A stretch of DNA of 64,000 nt from Microstegium vimineum (GCA_022036555.1 CM039122.1:5324289-5388288); one strand, 5' to 3'; positions 1 through 12,848 are shown, counted from the first letter of the stretch. Notes: generated by a model from the sequence alone, not told the origin. Numbers and translations: made by a program.

Positions 1-151
1 CATATCCAAAATTGATAGAAAGGAGGTGCTAACTTACCTTGTCAGAGCACTAGCCTCATTACGATTAAATTGACAGTGTGTTTGGGATACTCCATAAACT
101 CCTTTTCACAAATTTTAGTGTAAAATAGTTTTACAAAAAAAAACTATAGTT

Positions 152-251
152 NNNNNNNNNNNNNNNNNNNNNNNNNNNNNNNNNNNNNNNNNNNNNNNNN
201 NNNNNNNNNNNNNNNNNNNNNNNNNNNNNNNNNNNNNNNNNNNNNNNNNNN
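152..251. other. Assembly gap (100 N)
   Basis: A run of exactly 100 N, the usual placeholder for a gap of unknown size. Sequence on the two sides may not be contiguous, so any reading frame crossing it is meaningless. Confidence 0.99.
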
Positions 252-296
252 GGGGGCGTCCAACCCTGTGGTTGGTGGGCCCCCGTCGCACAGTGC

Positions 297-303
297 TATA
301 TAA
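297..303 (+). promoter_or_regulatory. TATA box of an unidentified transcript
   Basis: TATATAA followed by a GC-rich leader, a plant-like 'aaaccctag' stretch and a CT-rich tract. It looks like a genuine promoter or LTR-like leader, but the left side is lost in the gap and I could not identify the gene or element it served. Confidence 0.4.
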
Positions 304-456
304 GGAAGGTGGGGGCCGGGGCGCAAGGCACGTCTCACGAGGTTCACCTGCGCCGCCAAATCCCCACCGACATTCCCTAAACCCTAGACCGATCGATAGG
401 GGGCGCTGCCAGCGGCGGGAAGTGCCACCGACGCGGCGAGCACCCAGTGCGTGAAG

Positions 457-612
457 ATGACGACGGACGCGACGACTGACGGCACCACGACACCTATGGC
501 CGACGGCGGGATGAACCCTAACACCGCCGCCGCAACCGCTACTCACACCGTCGACCCCTCTGGTCTGTGTCTCTTTCTCCTCTCTCCCTCTACTCCTCTC
601 TGCATTACATAA
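457..612 (+). CDS. Possible small ORF (51 aa), unidentified
   Basis: First ATG about 160 bases downstream of the TATA box at 297. It encodes a Thr/Ala-rich N-terminus and a short hydrophobic C-terminus, and ends at TAA. I recognise no family. The CT-rich and 'ctactactacta' sequence that follows is more typical of a leader or LTR-retroelement region than of a gene. It may be the start of a broken element or a uORF. Confidence 0.2.
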   Translation: MTTDATTDGTTTPMADGGMNPNTAAATATHTVDPSGLCLFLLSPSTPLCIT

Positions 613-3600
613 ACTGCATACATCTACTACTACTAGAACTCGATCTACTCCATTGGATCCGCTCCTAGACGATCCTAGAAATCCATCACCTACTACCTCA
701 TTACTCGTCGTATCGTATCCGGATGGCAGCAGCAGGGAGGATGGGTGCGGATGCAATGCAAGCAGCTCATGCAGAGGGCAGCAGAGGCATCAGCTGCCTG
801 CCCGTGCCCGCGGCATGGCGCGTGGCGCGTGTCGCGTCTTGCGCCTGCGGCGACTCAGTGCCAGGGAGGGGCAGGAGCAGCAACCAGCTGCAACAGTGCC
901 TCTGCCTGCTCCTGCGGCAGGGCATGGGTGAATGAACGAACCAACGAATGAATTCTGGACCAAAAACTGTGAATGCCAACGCTGGGAGGGAGTGTGTGAA
1001 TGCCATGGCTGGGCTGGGACTGGAACGCTGCTGGCTCCCGCCTCCCGGGCCCGGGTGGGCGGCCATGCTGCTTGACTGAACCGAACCTAGCATAGCATAG
1101 CTGCCATAGCATCCACCCTGATCGATTCGCTGTCGGACCCGGCGTCAGGCAGGGGATCCCGTGGGCCCCTCACCCCCTCATCCTCATGCAGCGTCGCTCT
1201 CGGCCCCCATCGGCCCGCCCATGCATGCCCTGCCGCTTGCCCTCTCATCAAAGCAATGACCGCGGCATGCAACGCAAGCTGCATGCCTGCAATGGCGTTT
1301 GCCTTTGCGCCCATTCGGCTATTCCTACCCTCGTCGTCGTCACCCGCAAAGCGGACGGAAAAAAGGCAGCAACGCTGATGCCGCCGCTACATAGTCATAA
1401 CGGCTAGTACTCATACTATTGTACGCATGCGAGTATGCGACACACCGCCTGCCCAAACGCCATCACAAAACCCTCATCGATTCGACACCACTACAGTACA
1501 GTAATATTTTATTTTAACCACAGCTCATATAAGTACTGCGGCTGCCACACACACACCATACATCTGACTGAGGTTTTCAGTGGTAAATTACTTCCCCCGT
1601 CAGGCCGAAACACGATTATTATCACCACACACCACGACGCGTAACATAATAGATCAATAATAGTAGTACAATTAAAGGCCAAGTCTCGAGTCTGTGTTAA
1701 ACCTGCCGTGCGCTGCGTTGTCTCTTCTGGACTACTGCTGCTGCTGCTGCTGTTTGCGTTTCCCTATCCGAGTGGAGTGGCTAGACGACAGGAGGCCAAC
1801 AAGAGAGCTGCGTCGGTGCAAAAATATATAAAATAAATAATAAATATTATTATATACCCGGCCGCGCCGTCTACGACACCCAACAGCACCGCGACCGCAA
1901 GGCACGTGCCCGTCTCATCACATCGCAAACATGCCCTTCCCCGTCCTTTGTCGTACGTGTACGTACTCGTACTGTACACAGCACGGCCACGGCTGCATCC
2001 ACATCCACCCACTGCCGGCCCCACAGCCGGGGCAGGGGGGGGGGAGGTCCCACGGCCACACTGTGGACGGCCTTGACCGCCGGCGGTGGCCGCGTGCGCG
2101 CGCCCGGAAGACGACACGCGCGAGGACACCGCGGTCTTTTTCCCTGCCGAAGTGGGCAGGGGCAAATGATTGCGGCACGGACGGAACGGAGGAGCGGACG
2201 CCTGGGTCGTCCGATTCGCGTTGCGTTACGGCCGTCCGATCGCGTTGGGGACCAGGGGGGTTCGGGAGCCTAAATTCTTGGCGGGAGATGAGGGCATTTT
2301 CCCCCACTTTCTCTCCTGGGCGGGCGCCTTGGCACGGCACTTGGTGCCTGCTGCTTGATTGCTTCCGTTGCTGCTTTGCCTCATCAGCAATTATTACCGG
2401 GACGGGACTACCGGCCGTGGGCAATTTATGGCAGGTCTTACGGAATCGTACTTTGTACTTTATCTACTCGGTCATTCCCGTATAATGATGCGGCAACTTC
2501 TGTACTGTAAATTTGTGTGTGCTTTGTACATATATACCGGTTTCTGTTTGTATACGTTTCAACAAAGGTGTTGTAGTTATCAAACCAAAGAAAAAAAAAC
2601 AAATGCGTTGCCGTAAATTGCACCAACGAACTCCCTACATGCATTTTTCTATGCAGTTCTAACTTTTTGAGTAGTCAAACAAACTTTAATCCAATGAAAT
2701 TAAATATCCAAAAGTTGTTAACATTTATAATATTAAAATGAATACCAATCTTTTCATATTTTAAATTATAATGTGTTATTTTTTCTCGAAATATATTACT
2801 TTTACTCTATGCAAAGTCCTTCCGTCATGCAATATAGTGTGTTCTTAAAGTTTTCAGACAACTTAAGAAAATCATCAAATAATTCATGCTTTCATAAACT
2901 AAACTCAACTAAGGTGTTTCTCCTTAAAATAGGGTTTTCTTTTCAACTAAGTTTGTGAAATCTAAGCACTATATTTTGGTACAAATTTTCAAAGTCAATA
3001 CGTTTCATGTTTTGGAACCGAGAGACTAAACAAATCTTTTTTTTTTTGTAAAGTTCTATTTAGGGACATCATCAACGTTTAAAGTCTAGAATTTCAACTC
3101 TTTTTTTTTTGGAGGAAGGGAATAAGTCCCAAACACAACGTGCAGCTCAGATGCGACTTGAGCTTCAGACCTTCAGTGCTTCGTCTTGTAACAAAGAGAG
3201 AAAGCGACCATCGCCGTAGTTTCCCACGTAGCACGTGAAGGGCAAATGCAAAGCGCGAGCCTTTCGTGACCCAACTTTTGCGGAGAGTGCAGAGGGTGAG
3301 AGGGGGCTCTGCACGAGTTTCTTTCACCTCGGTGGCGCGGCAAAGGCAAAAGGGCAGAACCGTAAAAGCCACCCTCACTTCCACGAGGGCGCGGCAGAGC
3401 CTCGCGGCCCGGGCCTGTCGGAGTTAACTCCGGCCGCAACGTGGCGGCCCGGCGGGCGGGACCACGCACAGCTGGCCATCACGTGCCTTGCTCTCGCGGG
3501 CGGCGTGTCCTCCCGAGCCGTCCGATGCGTGGCACGGACCAGATCCGCCCTCCCCGAAAGGGCTACAGGCTACAGTAGTCTTGTGCCTAGCAAACTTCTC

Positions 3601-4330
3601 TTTTGAGCATAGCAGAGCATGGAATGGACCATGGGGAGTCACGAAGTGAAGAGCTGGTGGGTGCTTGCTAGTGGCGCGTCACGTGAGAGCTAAGTGATGG
3701 GCCCTCCAAGTGGCCCCACCTCCGCAAACTGTGCCTTGGCCCCTCGAGTCTCGGCGTGGTCAACGTGGGGCGTCGCACGGCGCCACTGCAGCAGGTGCGG
3801 GGGAGCCGATCAAGTAAATTCTTTCTTTAGCCCGAGATCGAGAGATAAGATAGGATAGCCGTTACCGCTGCTGAAACCCACATCGGAAGAACACACACAG
3901 AGACAGTAACAGTAAATTATGGGGTGATTTTGGAGCCATTTCAAGACCTTCAGCAGATATACAATTTCTGTTTTTTTTCGCTGCCAAAGCCTTGTTTGTC
4001 CGCGCTATTTCTACACTATTTTGAACGAATGAATAATATTTTTCACTCACAACAAACTAGAATAAACATTTTATTCGTTAGCACATTGTGTTTCTTAGCG
4101 CTATTTTAACACTATTTTTAGCGGCTCTCATAACCAATCAAACTAAACATTCAACATAAATCAAATTTTATCACAGCTAAGAGCAAGTTTAATAGATTTA
4201 GTCAACCGATGGCTGTAAGGGTCTTCTAGAATTTTTACAGCTCACTTATATAATAGTTGACTTTTCACAATTAATATCCCACATGTTTCACTTATAGATT
4301 TCTTGATTCTTGTGCGCAAGCTGATTGTAA
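613..4330. other. Intergenic, no gene recognised
   Basis: GC-rich islands (about 700-1400, 1900-2400, 3200-3800) alternate with AT-rich DNA. Long open frames in the GC-rich parts overlap on both strands, lack domains and show no conserved start context, so they are treated as chance. A CTG microsatellite lies near 1734-1752. Confidence 0.6.
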
Positions 4331-4521
4331 GGTCAGTCTCAATGGGAGTTTCATAGAGTTTCATCGGTATTAAATAAGCTGACATGTCACTTTATTTATG
4401 AAGAGAGATGATAAAGTTTAATGAGAGTTGAGAGTTTCATCCCCATGTAACTATTCAGCGTTGTTTCCAACACATGAGAGCATTGGAAACTGGGATATGA
4501 AACTTAGCATTGAGGATGACC
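4331..4521. mobile_element. Tourist-like MITE with TAA target duplication
   Basis: Inverted ends begin GGTCAGTCTCAATG on the left and, read inward, GGTCATCCTCAATG on the right. They are flanked by TAA at 4328-4330 and 4522-4524. The 191-bp length, TIRs and 3-bp TAA duplication fit PIF/Harbinger-derived Tourist MITEs. A truncated relative starts at 24504. Confidence 0.75.
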
Positions 4522-4524
4522 TAA

Positions 4525-6176
4525 GGTTAGACTGTCCGCACTGCTATTTCTCTAAATTTAAAGCATGTTTGGAACGTAGGAATTTCACAGGAATCAGTTC
4601 ATTTTCACAGTAAAAACGCAGAAACGGGGGAAAATTCCCGCGTTCCAAACAGGGTCTTATTCTTTATCTGTCCTAATCATCAAGATTCTCTGCTCTATAT
4701 CTTTTTTTTCCGCACTCATCATACTCTATATTCCGTACTCTATATTAATTATTAATATTGGAGCTCATTTATAACTTATTGAAATATATCTATGTGAGAT
4801 CTTGTTTTGAAGAATTTATTATAATAAATTTAATGGTGTAAACGAAATTTAATTTGAATTTTTAGTTTATGAGTTGAACCCTTTGTAATTTATCGAAAAA
4901 GTAACAGTAGCAGTGAGACCCGCGCGGTACAGCAGGAGCCAGACGCTCTCTCTCTCTAACGGAAAAGTAGCAGCAGACCGTGGCAGGGTAGGGGGCGCTC
5001 GCTACTACTCTGTGCATGGCGGATAGAATGCGCTCGAGTTTTGTTTACCGGTTGCCGCTGCGAGTTATTTTTTACGCTATTCGCTCTCAGGAAGTGTTTA
5101 CAGCATTCGCTGCGACCAGTCTTCCAACCTGTGCACATTATCATTTAGCGAGTTTACGGCCTCCTAATACTTGCTCTAACATAACTTAAAGTTAATACTC
5201 CTCGTCCTAGGACTACGAAGCTACTGACACTAGGCATGATGGCCTAGCGTAAAGCGGTCTGGCCGTCACGGGCGGTCACGCGGCGCCGGCGCCGGCGCGC
5301 AGCCCGTCACGTCGGAGTTGTACTTGCCGGAGGATGCCACTGCCCGCATCGGTCGCGGCCAAACTCACGGATCAAACCTCGCACCGCATCATCATCGCCG
5401 TCGTGTGGGCCGTGCCGGCACTGTTTTGGGTCGGCAGGCGTCGTGGCGATCGGAGCCTGCCCCCTGGCCCCTGCTGGCTGCTGCCTGTTGCGGGCCAACC
5501 AACCGTTCCCCGTCCCCCCTTCCCATCTCCGGGAGGTGACCGCCGACGAGACTTGGAGCGTGACACGCTGTCTGCCCAGTGGTTCCAACGGTGATTGGTG
5601 AATGAACGTGGAAAAAAAAGATCTCCGATCGTGCAAAAATTTCCCGTTATCTACAGCTTGCGGGTCGATTCATTCAAAGCGAATTGCATGCGAAAGATTC
5701 GTCCAAATTCGTGCACGAAACTATCGCGGGAGGCGCTGCGCGTACACGGTGGTTGCGAGCTCGTTGTGACACTACCCTATTTCCGTCACAACATGGTGGC
5801 AGTACTGGTCATTGGAGACACTGATCCTGCTTTGTCGTGGCGCTAGTAAAGCTGGCAACGTTACAAACTGCAGTCTCAGCGTGAATCGGCAATTGTTAAT
5901 TACCACAGGGCAGCATTCATACGGGAGTACTCCTACTATTGTAGAGGGTAGGAAATGGCCAAGACACAGACCACGCCAAAATCTCTGAAACAGAGACACA
6001 GAGGTTGCCCCAGTGCAGTACCATTCCCCACCACCCATCTCCTGTCAAAAATATTAACCACGGATTAACCCCGCGCCCGGCCGTCTCAACCTCTCCGCAG
6101 ACGGCCACGTGGCCAACAGCCAATGGCTGGCTCGGTATCCAGGGCCCCACGCGTCAGGAAATTTACCGTGGCCGGC
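4525..6176. other. Intergenic spacer and upstream region of the 6340 gene
   Basis: AT-rich DNA to about 4900, then increasingly GC-rich sequence up to the promoter of the MAKR-like gene. No coding feature is supported. Confidence 0.55.
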
Positions 6177-6183
6177 TATATAT
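6177..6183 (+). promoter_or_regulatory. TATA box of the MAKR-like gene
   Basis: TATATAT in a GC-rich context about 160 bases upstream of the ATG at 6340, followed by a pyrimidine-rich leader. The spacing suits a grass 5'UTR of roughly 130 bases. Confidence 0.65.
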
Positions 6184-6339
6184 CTCGCTGCCCTTTACCG
6201 GGGATACTACTCCTGTCTGTCCCTGTCGCCTCCTCACGTTTCATCGCCTCGCATCCGTGTCCACCCACACACCCAGCCAAGTACAGTACTCAATTGCACG
6301 CTGTCTGCCTCCGCCCTTGGATGCGCCTCGCCGCCGGCA

Positions 6340-7659
6340 ATGGCCTCCGCCGTCGCTAGCAACGTGCACGCAGTACCCACCGTAGCAGGGCCCATGTCCT
6401 TCGGCTGGCTCGGCCCGCCGCGCCTGTCCTTCGGCCCCCGCGACGCCGCCGCCGTGGCGGAGGTGGTGGAGGAGCCCGACGCCGCGGTGGCGTCCAACGT
6501 GGAGCCGCTGCCGATCTCCATCGACTTCATCGACTTTGAGTTCAGCCTCGGCGGCTCCGCCACCATGCTCCCAGCCGACGAGCTCTTCGCCGACGGAAAG
6601 CTGCTCCCGCTCCGCCCGCAAGCAGCCGCCGGGAAGGCGGCCACCACGGAGGCCCAGCGGCAGAGGCGGGACACCGCGCTTGTCGCGGAGGTCGTCACGC
6701 CGTCGCCAGAGCCGGTCAGGGCGATGCATCCGGCGGCGGTGCTCGACCCGTACGTGTTCTCGCCCAAGGCGCCCACGTGTTCCAGCCGGTGGCGGGAGCT
6801 GCTCCGGCTCAGGAAGGTCCAGACGCCGCAGAAGCCGTCCCCATCCGCGTCGTCGCCGTCGGCGTCCCCGATGGCGACGGCGATGACGCCGTCGCGGGCG
6901 TCTAACTCCTCTGCTGCCAGGTCGCTGAAACTCCTCCTCCTCCAGCGGAACGGCGGCCGCGCGTCGTCCGCCGCCGCGTCGGACCTCTCCGCGGCGCCTC
7001 TCCTCCGTGACAGCTCCGACTCGGAGACCTCGCTCTCCCTCGCGTCCTCCCGCTTCTCGCTCTCGTCGTCGTCGTCCTCGTCTGGCCACGACCACGACGA
7101 CTTCCCGCGTTACTCTCTCGACTCCGTCGACCCAACTCCACGTCCCCGTATCCGTCTAGTCCGCTCCCACAACCCCCACGCGCCACTGCCGCAGCCGCAT
7201 CCGCCCATCGCCGCATCCGCTCCCGCTCCCGCTGCCACTCCAGCGCGCGCCGCGCATAGTCCCGCACGCCGCCGCCAGTCTCCGTCACCCCCGCCGCCAC
7301 CAAGCGTGGTCTCAGTGGACTCCCCGCGCATGAACGCGTCGGGCAAGATCGTGTTCCAGGGGCTGGAACGGAGCTCCAGCTCCCCCGCCGGAAGCGTGCA
7401 CTCGTCGATGCGGTCGCGGTCCCGCGTCATGGACCGATCTTACTCGGCGGGCGTCCGCGCCACGCCGGTCGTGCTCAACGTCCCGGTTTGCTCGCGGCCG
7501 GTGTTCGGGTTCTTCAAGGATAAGAAGGACGCCGCTGCCAAGGACGCTGCCTCCGCTCGGGCGCGGTCGGCGCTCGGTCGGAGGACGACGACGATTGGTG
7601 GCAGCACCCCGGTGGTCGCCGGTGGAGTTAGCGGCAGAGATCTTGGCAATGGTAACTGA
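6340..7659 (+). CDS. Membrane-associated kinase regulator (MAKR/DUF1645)-like protein
   Basis: Single-exon gene of 439 aa. The frame stays open upstream to 6109, but the ATG at 6340 (context GGCAATGG) is the likely start because it follows the TATA box and begins the GC3-rich coding bias. Residues 61-69 hold an acidic/aromatic stretch ending FEFS, and 79-91 hold ADELFADGKLLPL, the hallmark N-terminal motif of plant MAKR/BKI1-like and DUF1645 proteins. A Pro-Tyr-Val-Phe-Ser-Pro element (about 137-142), a Trp-Arg-x-Leu-Leu basic helix (about 151-159) and a basic/Leu helix (about 194-203) follow, then Ser-rich low complexity and a C-terminal FGFFKDKKD segment. Family members are plasma-membrane-associated, largely disordered regulators of receptor kinases (BKI1 inhibits BRI1). 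The partner here cannot be told from sequence. The family call is good; which subfamily is uncertain. Confidence 0.8.
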   Translation: MASAVASNVHAVPTVAGPMSFGWLGPPRLSFGPRDAAAVAEVVEEPDAAVASNVEPLPISIDFIDFEFSLGGSATMLPADELFADGKLLPLRPQAAAGKAATTEAQRQRRDTALVAEVVTPSPEPVRAMHPAAVLDPYVFSPKAPTCSSRWRELLRLRKVQTPQKPSPSASSPSASPMATAMTPSRASNSSAARSLKLLLLQRNGGRASSAAASDLSAAPLLRDSSDSETSLSLASSRFSLSSSSSSSGHDHDDFPRYSLDSVDPTPRPRIRLVRSHNPHAPLPQPHPPIAASAPAPAATPARAAHSPARRRQSPSPPPPPSVVSVDSPRMNASGKIVFQGLERSSSSPAGSVHSSMRSRSRVMDRSYSAGVRATPVVLNVPVCSRPVFGFFKDKKDAAAKDAASARARSALGRRTTTIGGSTPVVAGGVSGRDLGNGN

Positions 7660-10517
7660 CACCGTTCGTTTTGGTTCAGTAAGTGCTAGTAGTACCATTA
7701 GTGCCTAGTAGTAGAGGAAATTAGCTAGTGGTTTCTTCAGGCCGACATGAAAATAGATCAAAAAAGAGTTTGAGAAGTTTGGGTTCGGGGTTGAAGAGAG
7801 ATGATTAGGATCTTATCTGGATGAGAAAATGGGAATTTTGACATTGTCAAACTTGGCACCCCGGAGTGGAGAAGAGAGACAATTGGGAGGATAGTTTGGT
7901 GAGCTGATTTTAGCTTAGTGAGGCTAGAGTTTTGCGAGCAAACCCACGTCCGTTTTGCTCCTGTAAATTCTGTCTGCCTGCCCTGTTGTTTTATTTGTTT
8001 GCTTACCCTTCCAGTTTGAACCTTTGTAATCCACTGTACTCACATTTGTTGATCGCATGCTCTCCTCAGCTCCCAAGTGAGAACAAAAAGGGGGGAAAAA
8101 ATCTTTCGTGCATGCTTGGTTTGTTCTTTGCCGTGGCAGATGGATGCTCTGGGATTACTTGTTCAGTGTGGGAGAACTGAATGAAAAGTGAAGGAACAAA
8201 AAAAAAACGGAAGCTGTTGGTGTTAATCATGTGTCCCTGTTAAAAGCACAACTTCACTTGAGCAGCAACAGCAGCCATGGCCTATGCACGCACTTGGGCA
8301 GCAGTAACTTTTTGTTCTCTTCAAGTTTCACTTTTCTGCCTGCGCCTGCCATGCATCGGGTCGCTCTCTGTGCTCCTGCTGCTGTTTTAATTGATGGAGA
8401 TGCCGGGGGTCCGAACAGCGGAGCCGGAGCCCCATGGATGACCCTCCATGTGTGCCGCTGATCGGGCACTGTGCGCCATGTGCAGCTATCCATCGATGGC
8501 ACTCGCCCTCGTAGAAAAATAGGCGGAAAAAGGCAGTAAAAAATTCGGCGCCCTTTCCCTCGGCGGCCACCGGCGTTCCGGGCAACGTGGCTGTGGTCCC
8601 TTGGCTAGCCGGGCGGCCGATCCGTACGCCGTGCCGCGCGCCCTGTGCCCATGTGGGCTGTGGCCGCCGAGTCCGATGCCGATGCCATTGCCATGCGCCC
8701 ATGCCAGCCTCCTGGCGTTGGATCGTGAACAAGGAGCCACTTTGCCCTTTCGCTGAATCCCCTTTTTTTTGTACAGTACCGTCTATGTATCATGGGGTTT
8801 TGACAGTGTGTATCCTGCTGCGTTACTTTTGACACTAGTGTTGTGTGCATGGGCTTTTGTTTCCCGCTGCTGCGTCTTTTGACTGGTGCCAGCCTTTTGG
8901 GTCCTCATGAACGCTGCGTGCTGCACCGGCGAGCAGGGGCACCTGTGCCAAGTGTGTTTGTCCGAGCATTCATCAGTTTTCGATCCAGTGGTGTGGATAC
9001 GCGCGCGGAGAGACTACTCCTACAGTATATGGCAGTGATAGATGCACGTAGCCCCCAGTTTTTGTATCGGAGTACTCTACTCCTACGACGCCCAAGAGCA
9101 GGACGCAGCAGCAAGCCAAGCCCCCGTGCGCCTCGTGCAGTGCAGTGCGGTGGTTTGACCGCGGTCCTTGAGGCAAGACTTGACCACGGTCCCAGTGTTC
9201 ACTGACACTCCAGTGACTGCACTTCCGGCGAGGTGACTTAAACACCCGGACACGGATTTTACTTCACTTATTAAACAGCTGGAAAGAAAGAAAGAAAAGC
9301 GCTGTCAAGCGTCAGTGAGTGAAACTGCCTGGGGGGCTCTGAAAAGCCGAAAAGGTTAAGTGGCATGTAGCGAGCCGGGGTAGCAATGGCGGTGGCGGGC
9401 GGGCGCCGCCGCCGAGGCATGGATGATGACCGAGCACGGAGGAGACATGGAGCAGAGCAACACGGGCGGGTCAAGACCCAACCCAACCCAACCAAGGAGG
9501 AGATCAGAACAGAATCCGTGCGGGAGGCGGGGCTGGTCACCGGGCGTGCGTGGCGTACTCCTAGTACTCCTACTGTACTAGTACTTACTAGAGAGTAGTA
9601 CAGCGTGCGCAGGCCGTGTCGTCCTCTGCTGTGCATTGGCATTGCACCAGCCGCACAAGCGCAGCCTTTGCCCTTATTATTATGGTCTCTGGCGCGCGTG
9701 ATGAGTGCCTTGTTGATCGGTGCGCGCGCCGGGGCAGAGCGGCGCAGGACGAGCCATGATGCGATGCGATGGATGGCCGATGGCGCGCAGGCGCGGGCAG
9801 AGATCCGACGGCTGGTCATGGTGGGAGCGTCCGGCTCCCGGCCGCCGCGAATTCCTGCCCCCCTGCCATAAAATACAACCTCTCTACGTACCACGCTCCT
9901 ACTACTCCAGCAACGGCGCCGAAGACGACGACGATTGCTCCCACCTCGCGGTTTGTTCGCTCAACACTGACCGAGCTACAGTACTACGCAACCTTTTGAA
10001 GCGTTTCGTACTGTACGTATCGGCTGGGAGATATGTGGTGGCTCATCATCGAACGTTTCACTAGCCGTGAAGTTGCGGATCGACTTGCGGTGCTGGATGG
10101 ATTGTACAACCCACGCAGGTGTGAACTGCGCTGCGCCAAATGCGAGACGCCCGCGGACTTTGCAGAAGCCTATACAGTAGGTCAGGTGCACCTATCCGTT
10201 GTCTGTTGAATGCTGGTGATGGCTGATGTGGCTCGAGTTCATTTATCGCTCTCCCATCCGTGGTTTGAGGTGGATACCGCGCCGAGGATGGGTCGCTTTC
10301 GACAACGTGCCGGGAAGCTAATATGGGCCGTGAAACGTAGGAATGCCGGCCCAGGTCAATGGAAACTGGTTTTCGTCTCGTAGCCGAAACCTGGGCCGGT
10401 TTGCTGTGCTGTTTCAACCGGGCCGCCGCCGCCATGGCCATGCCGGGTCAAGCCGTATCTTTCCTTCTCATGCGGGTTCAAAATACATAGTACTCGTTTT
10501 TAGGATTTTGTTCAGAC
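7660..10517. other. 3'UTR of the MAKR-like gene and intergenic DNA
   Basis: The 3'UTR probably runs several hundred bases, to around 8190 where an A-rich run follows a GAATGAAAAG stretch. Beyond that are GC-rich blocks (8500-8720, 9370-9890) with overlapping open frames on both strands and no recognisable protein. A TATA-like 'cataaaatac' near 9868 has no convincing gene behind it. Confidence 0.5.
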
Positions 10518-10520
10518 GTA

Positions 10521-10648
10521 GGTCTCGTTTGGATGCAAATGCATATCTTTCAAACCACATATGTTGGAGTATATTTGAACTAATTTCGACTCCAATCCAC
10601 TACAATTTATGTGGTTTGAGGCAGATACATGCGCATCCAAATAAGACC
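10521..10648. mobile_element. 128-bp MITE with GTA flanks
   Basis: Left end GGTCTCGTTTGGATGC and right end GCATCCAAATAAGACC are inverted copies. GTA flanks both sides (10518-10520 and 10649-10651). The 3-bp duplication and TIR style fit a short PIF/Harbinger-type MITE. A degraded relative, with 'gtttggatgcgcatgg' and an internal 'gtggtttga', lies at about 10775-10885. Confidence 0.65.
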
Positions 10649-10885
10649 GTAATGCATGATCTTAATGCTATTAAGGAGTGCAATGAGATGGAGTAGAGGA
10701 CAAGCACGAGTAATCATGTCATCGAAGTGTGATGTACTTGTCAAAACAGCCCTACAATATATGCTTTAGCTATTGTTTGGATGCGCATGGATTGAAATGC
10801 AAATTAGTTGAAATATATGTTGTTTGAGGAAGATACACTCCAACGCATGTGGTTTGAGCATACGCGTCTACAAGGCCTTAAGTGA

Positions 10886-12600
10886 TATAATATGGAGTTT
10901 ACGAGTCGAAGGAGTTATGTCCGTTGATGTGCTAGGGGAATATGTATAATTTTTTCTACTATTTGCTTACATTTTTTTTTGTATTTAGGCGCTAGATCTT
11001 TGAAAACTTTTTTACAAATAGATCCACCAAGAAACAAATATTTTTTGATTGACATAGAAAATTCGTAATTGGCCGGTTTTTTCCATTTCAGAATGCGCTC
11101 TTCGTTTTCTCCTTGCGCGCCGCGTGCGACCTGGAAGACCACGAACAGCAACTTGCGTTGTCGAAGTCAGTCCAGCTGGCCAATTGGGCCCTTCTTCTCT
11201 CCCATTGGCTGAGCGTTACGTCTCTCTGTCAGCAGTGCAGAAAGAAACAAGAAGCTAGGTTGTCTTGACGATTAAATACACACAATAGCAGACAGACATG
11301 GCTAGCTAATACATTGGCCAGCCAAGGTACTACCAGCCAGCGACAGGCCATTGGAGACCAAGCAAAGCAAGCAGCATAGTCGTCTCTCTCTCCTCTTTCA
11401 TCTTCGTCGCGGTGCAGTGGTGATCGACTGCATGGTGAGGTGATGAGATGCAGCCCAGGATCCGGATGGCCAGGCGTCGCCGCTGTTTGCTGCTTTCTCT
11501 TTCATCGACGAGCACACCCGCGGCGGCTGTCAATCATTCATGCTTCCAGCCGTCTAGTCCGTGCGGCCGTGGCATAGGATGATGGGAGGTGGCTGGCGCA
11601 GTGGCTAGCTAGCTTGCTCTGTGTGGACGGGTAAACCTCTCGATCTCTTCATCTCTCTCGGGGTGGTGTTCTTGACTGTCGGCCGTTCTTTGATCTGTGA
11701 ATTTTCTGGTGAGCACTTCTAAGAGAACAAGAAAACCTCTGAGATTTTGCAAGCTCTCTACTAGTTCATCTTTTATTCGGAGACTATGGATCACCGCCTC
11801 AACAAGTTGACCGTTTTTTTTTTTTTGCATTCACGTTCATTATTGTCTCTGGAGTTGTGTTTGTGACATGGTTTTTCGATTTTGGATTCAGATCGATTAA
11901 AAATCGAATGATTTTCCAAAATGCTCTCCTTCTCCAAACTGTTTTGCTTAGGTATAAACTGTCCAAACTCCAAAACCGGTTTGGTACATGCTGAGCAGCC
12001 CTGGTTATTTTTTTTAGGAAACAGCCCTGCTTATGTTTTTTTTTTTTTAGGAAAACAGCCGTGGTTAGCTAGCAATGCATAGGCGCATACAGGCCCGCGA
12101 CGCCATTCCGTAACATTAGGCCCTATTCAGCCCATTTAAAAGGATCAGATCCTAAGATGATTCTGGCCCAAAGGCCCATGGCCACGACTCACTTGCAAGT
12201 TGCATCCTGTCTTCTTGGGGGCAAATAAATTTGGGTACGGCCTACGCGGCACCATGCGGCCACTCAATAAAACGATGACACGTGTGAAGTTGCTGTTAGT
12301 TACTCACGGTCCTCTTGGGGTGTGCTTTTCGTCGTCGTCGTCGTCTCCCTCCCCTCCTTCCATTCCAACCCGATCAGCCGTCCACCCAGCATTTTGGGGG
12401 GCTGATTGGATCCGTCCACCTCGGACGTTCACACTTTGCACCGCTGCAAAGCCTGTTTCGTAGTGTTTTCCACAGGCACCGCAGCAGCAGAGCAACTCGC
12501 TCCTTCCTCCTCTTCTCCATCCACTGCCCTCCCTCCTCTCTTTCAAAGCCCGGCCGGATTGGAGTTCCCCGCGACGTCCACAAGTTAAGACACCATCCAC
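10886..12600. other. Intergenic, no gene recognised
   Basis: AT-rich to about 11100, then mixed composition with poly-T runs at 11813, 12007 and 12040. The CT-rich stretch from about 12320 to 12600 is probably the promoter-proximal region and first exon of the gene at 12849. Confidence 0.5.
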
Positions 12601-12654
12601 GCGGGTATTCCGATCCCTCCGGTTTCTTTCTCCCGCCGCCCGCCCGCATCGCCG

Positions 12655-12842
12655 GTAAGCTCCCTTCTCTCTTCTTCCCCCGGCCCCTTGATCGATCGAT
12701 CTGGTTCTTCACAAACGTACCACCACATTTTGTCATGTTCTTTTGCTCACGCTTTCCTTCTAGATCCTCCCCTTTATTTTCCACTCCCGATGATTCGACC
12801 CTGATCGAGCTTATAATCAACTGAAACCGCAAACGCTTGCAG
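12655..12842 (+). other. 5'UTR intron of the 12849 gene
   Basis: A good donor (CCG/GTAAGC) at 12655 and a good acceptor (TTGCAG) ending at 12842 bound a T-rich 188-bp segment. It ends six bases before the ATG. Leader introns of this kind are common in grass genes and often raise expression. RNA-seq would confirm the junction. Confidence 0.65.
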
Positions 12843-12848
12843 CTAGCT

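Noticed and set aside
115..756. 213-aa minus-strand open frame
   Set aside because: It runs through the 100-N gap and has no domain; the frame is meaningless across unknown sequence.
1918..2485. Overlapping long frames on both strands near 2 kb
   Set aside because: GC-rich block with frames open on both strands at once, no domains, no promoter.
6241..7095. 284-aa minus-strand open frame opposite the MAKR-like gene
   Set aside because: Arg/Gly-rich shadow of a GC3-rich coding sequence; no start context or family motif.
9605..9871. Hydrophobic frame reminiscent of the microproteins
   Set aside because: No ATG, no Cys-Thr-Asn or Pro-Arg-Arg-Arg motif; only general Leu/Ala richness.
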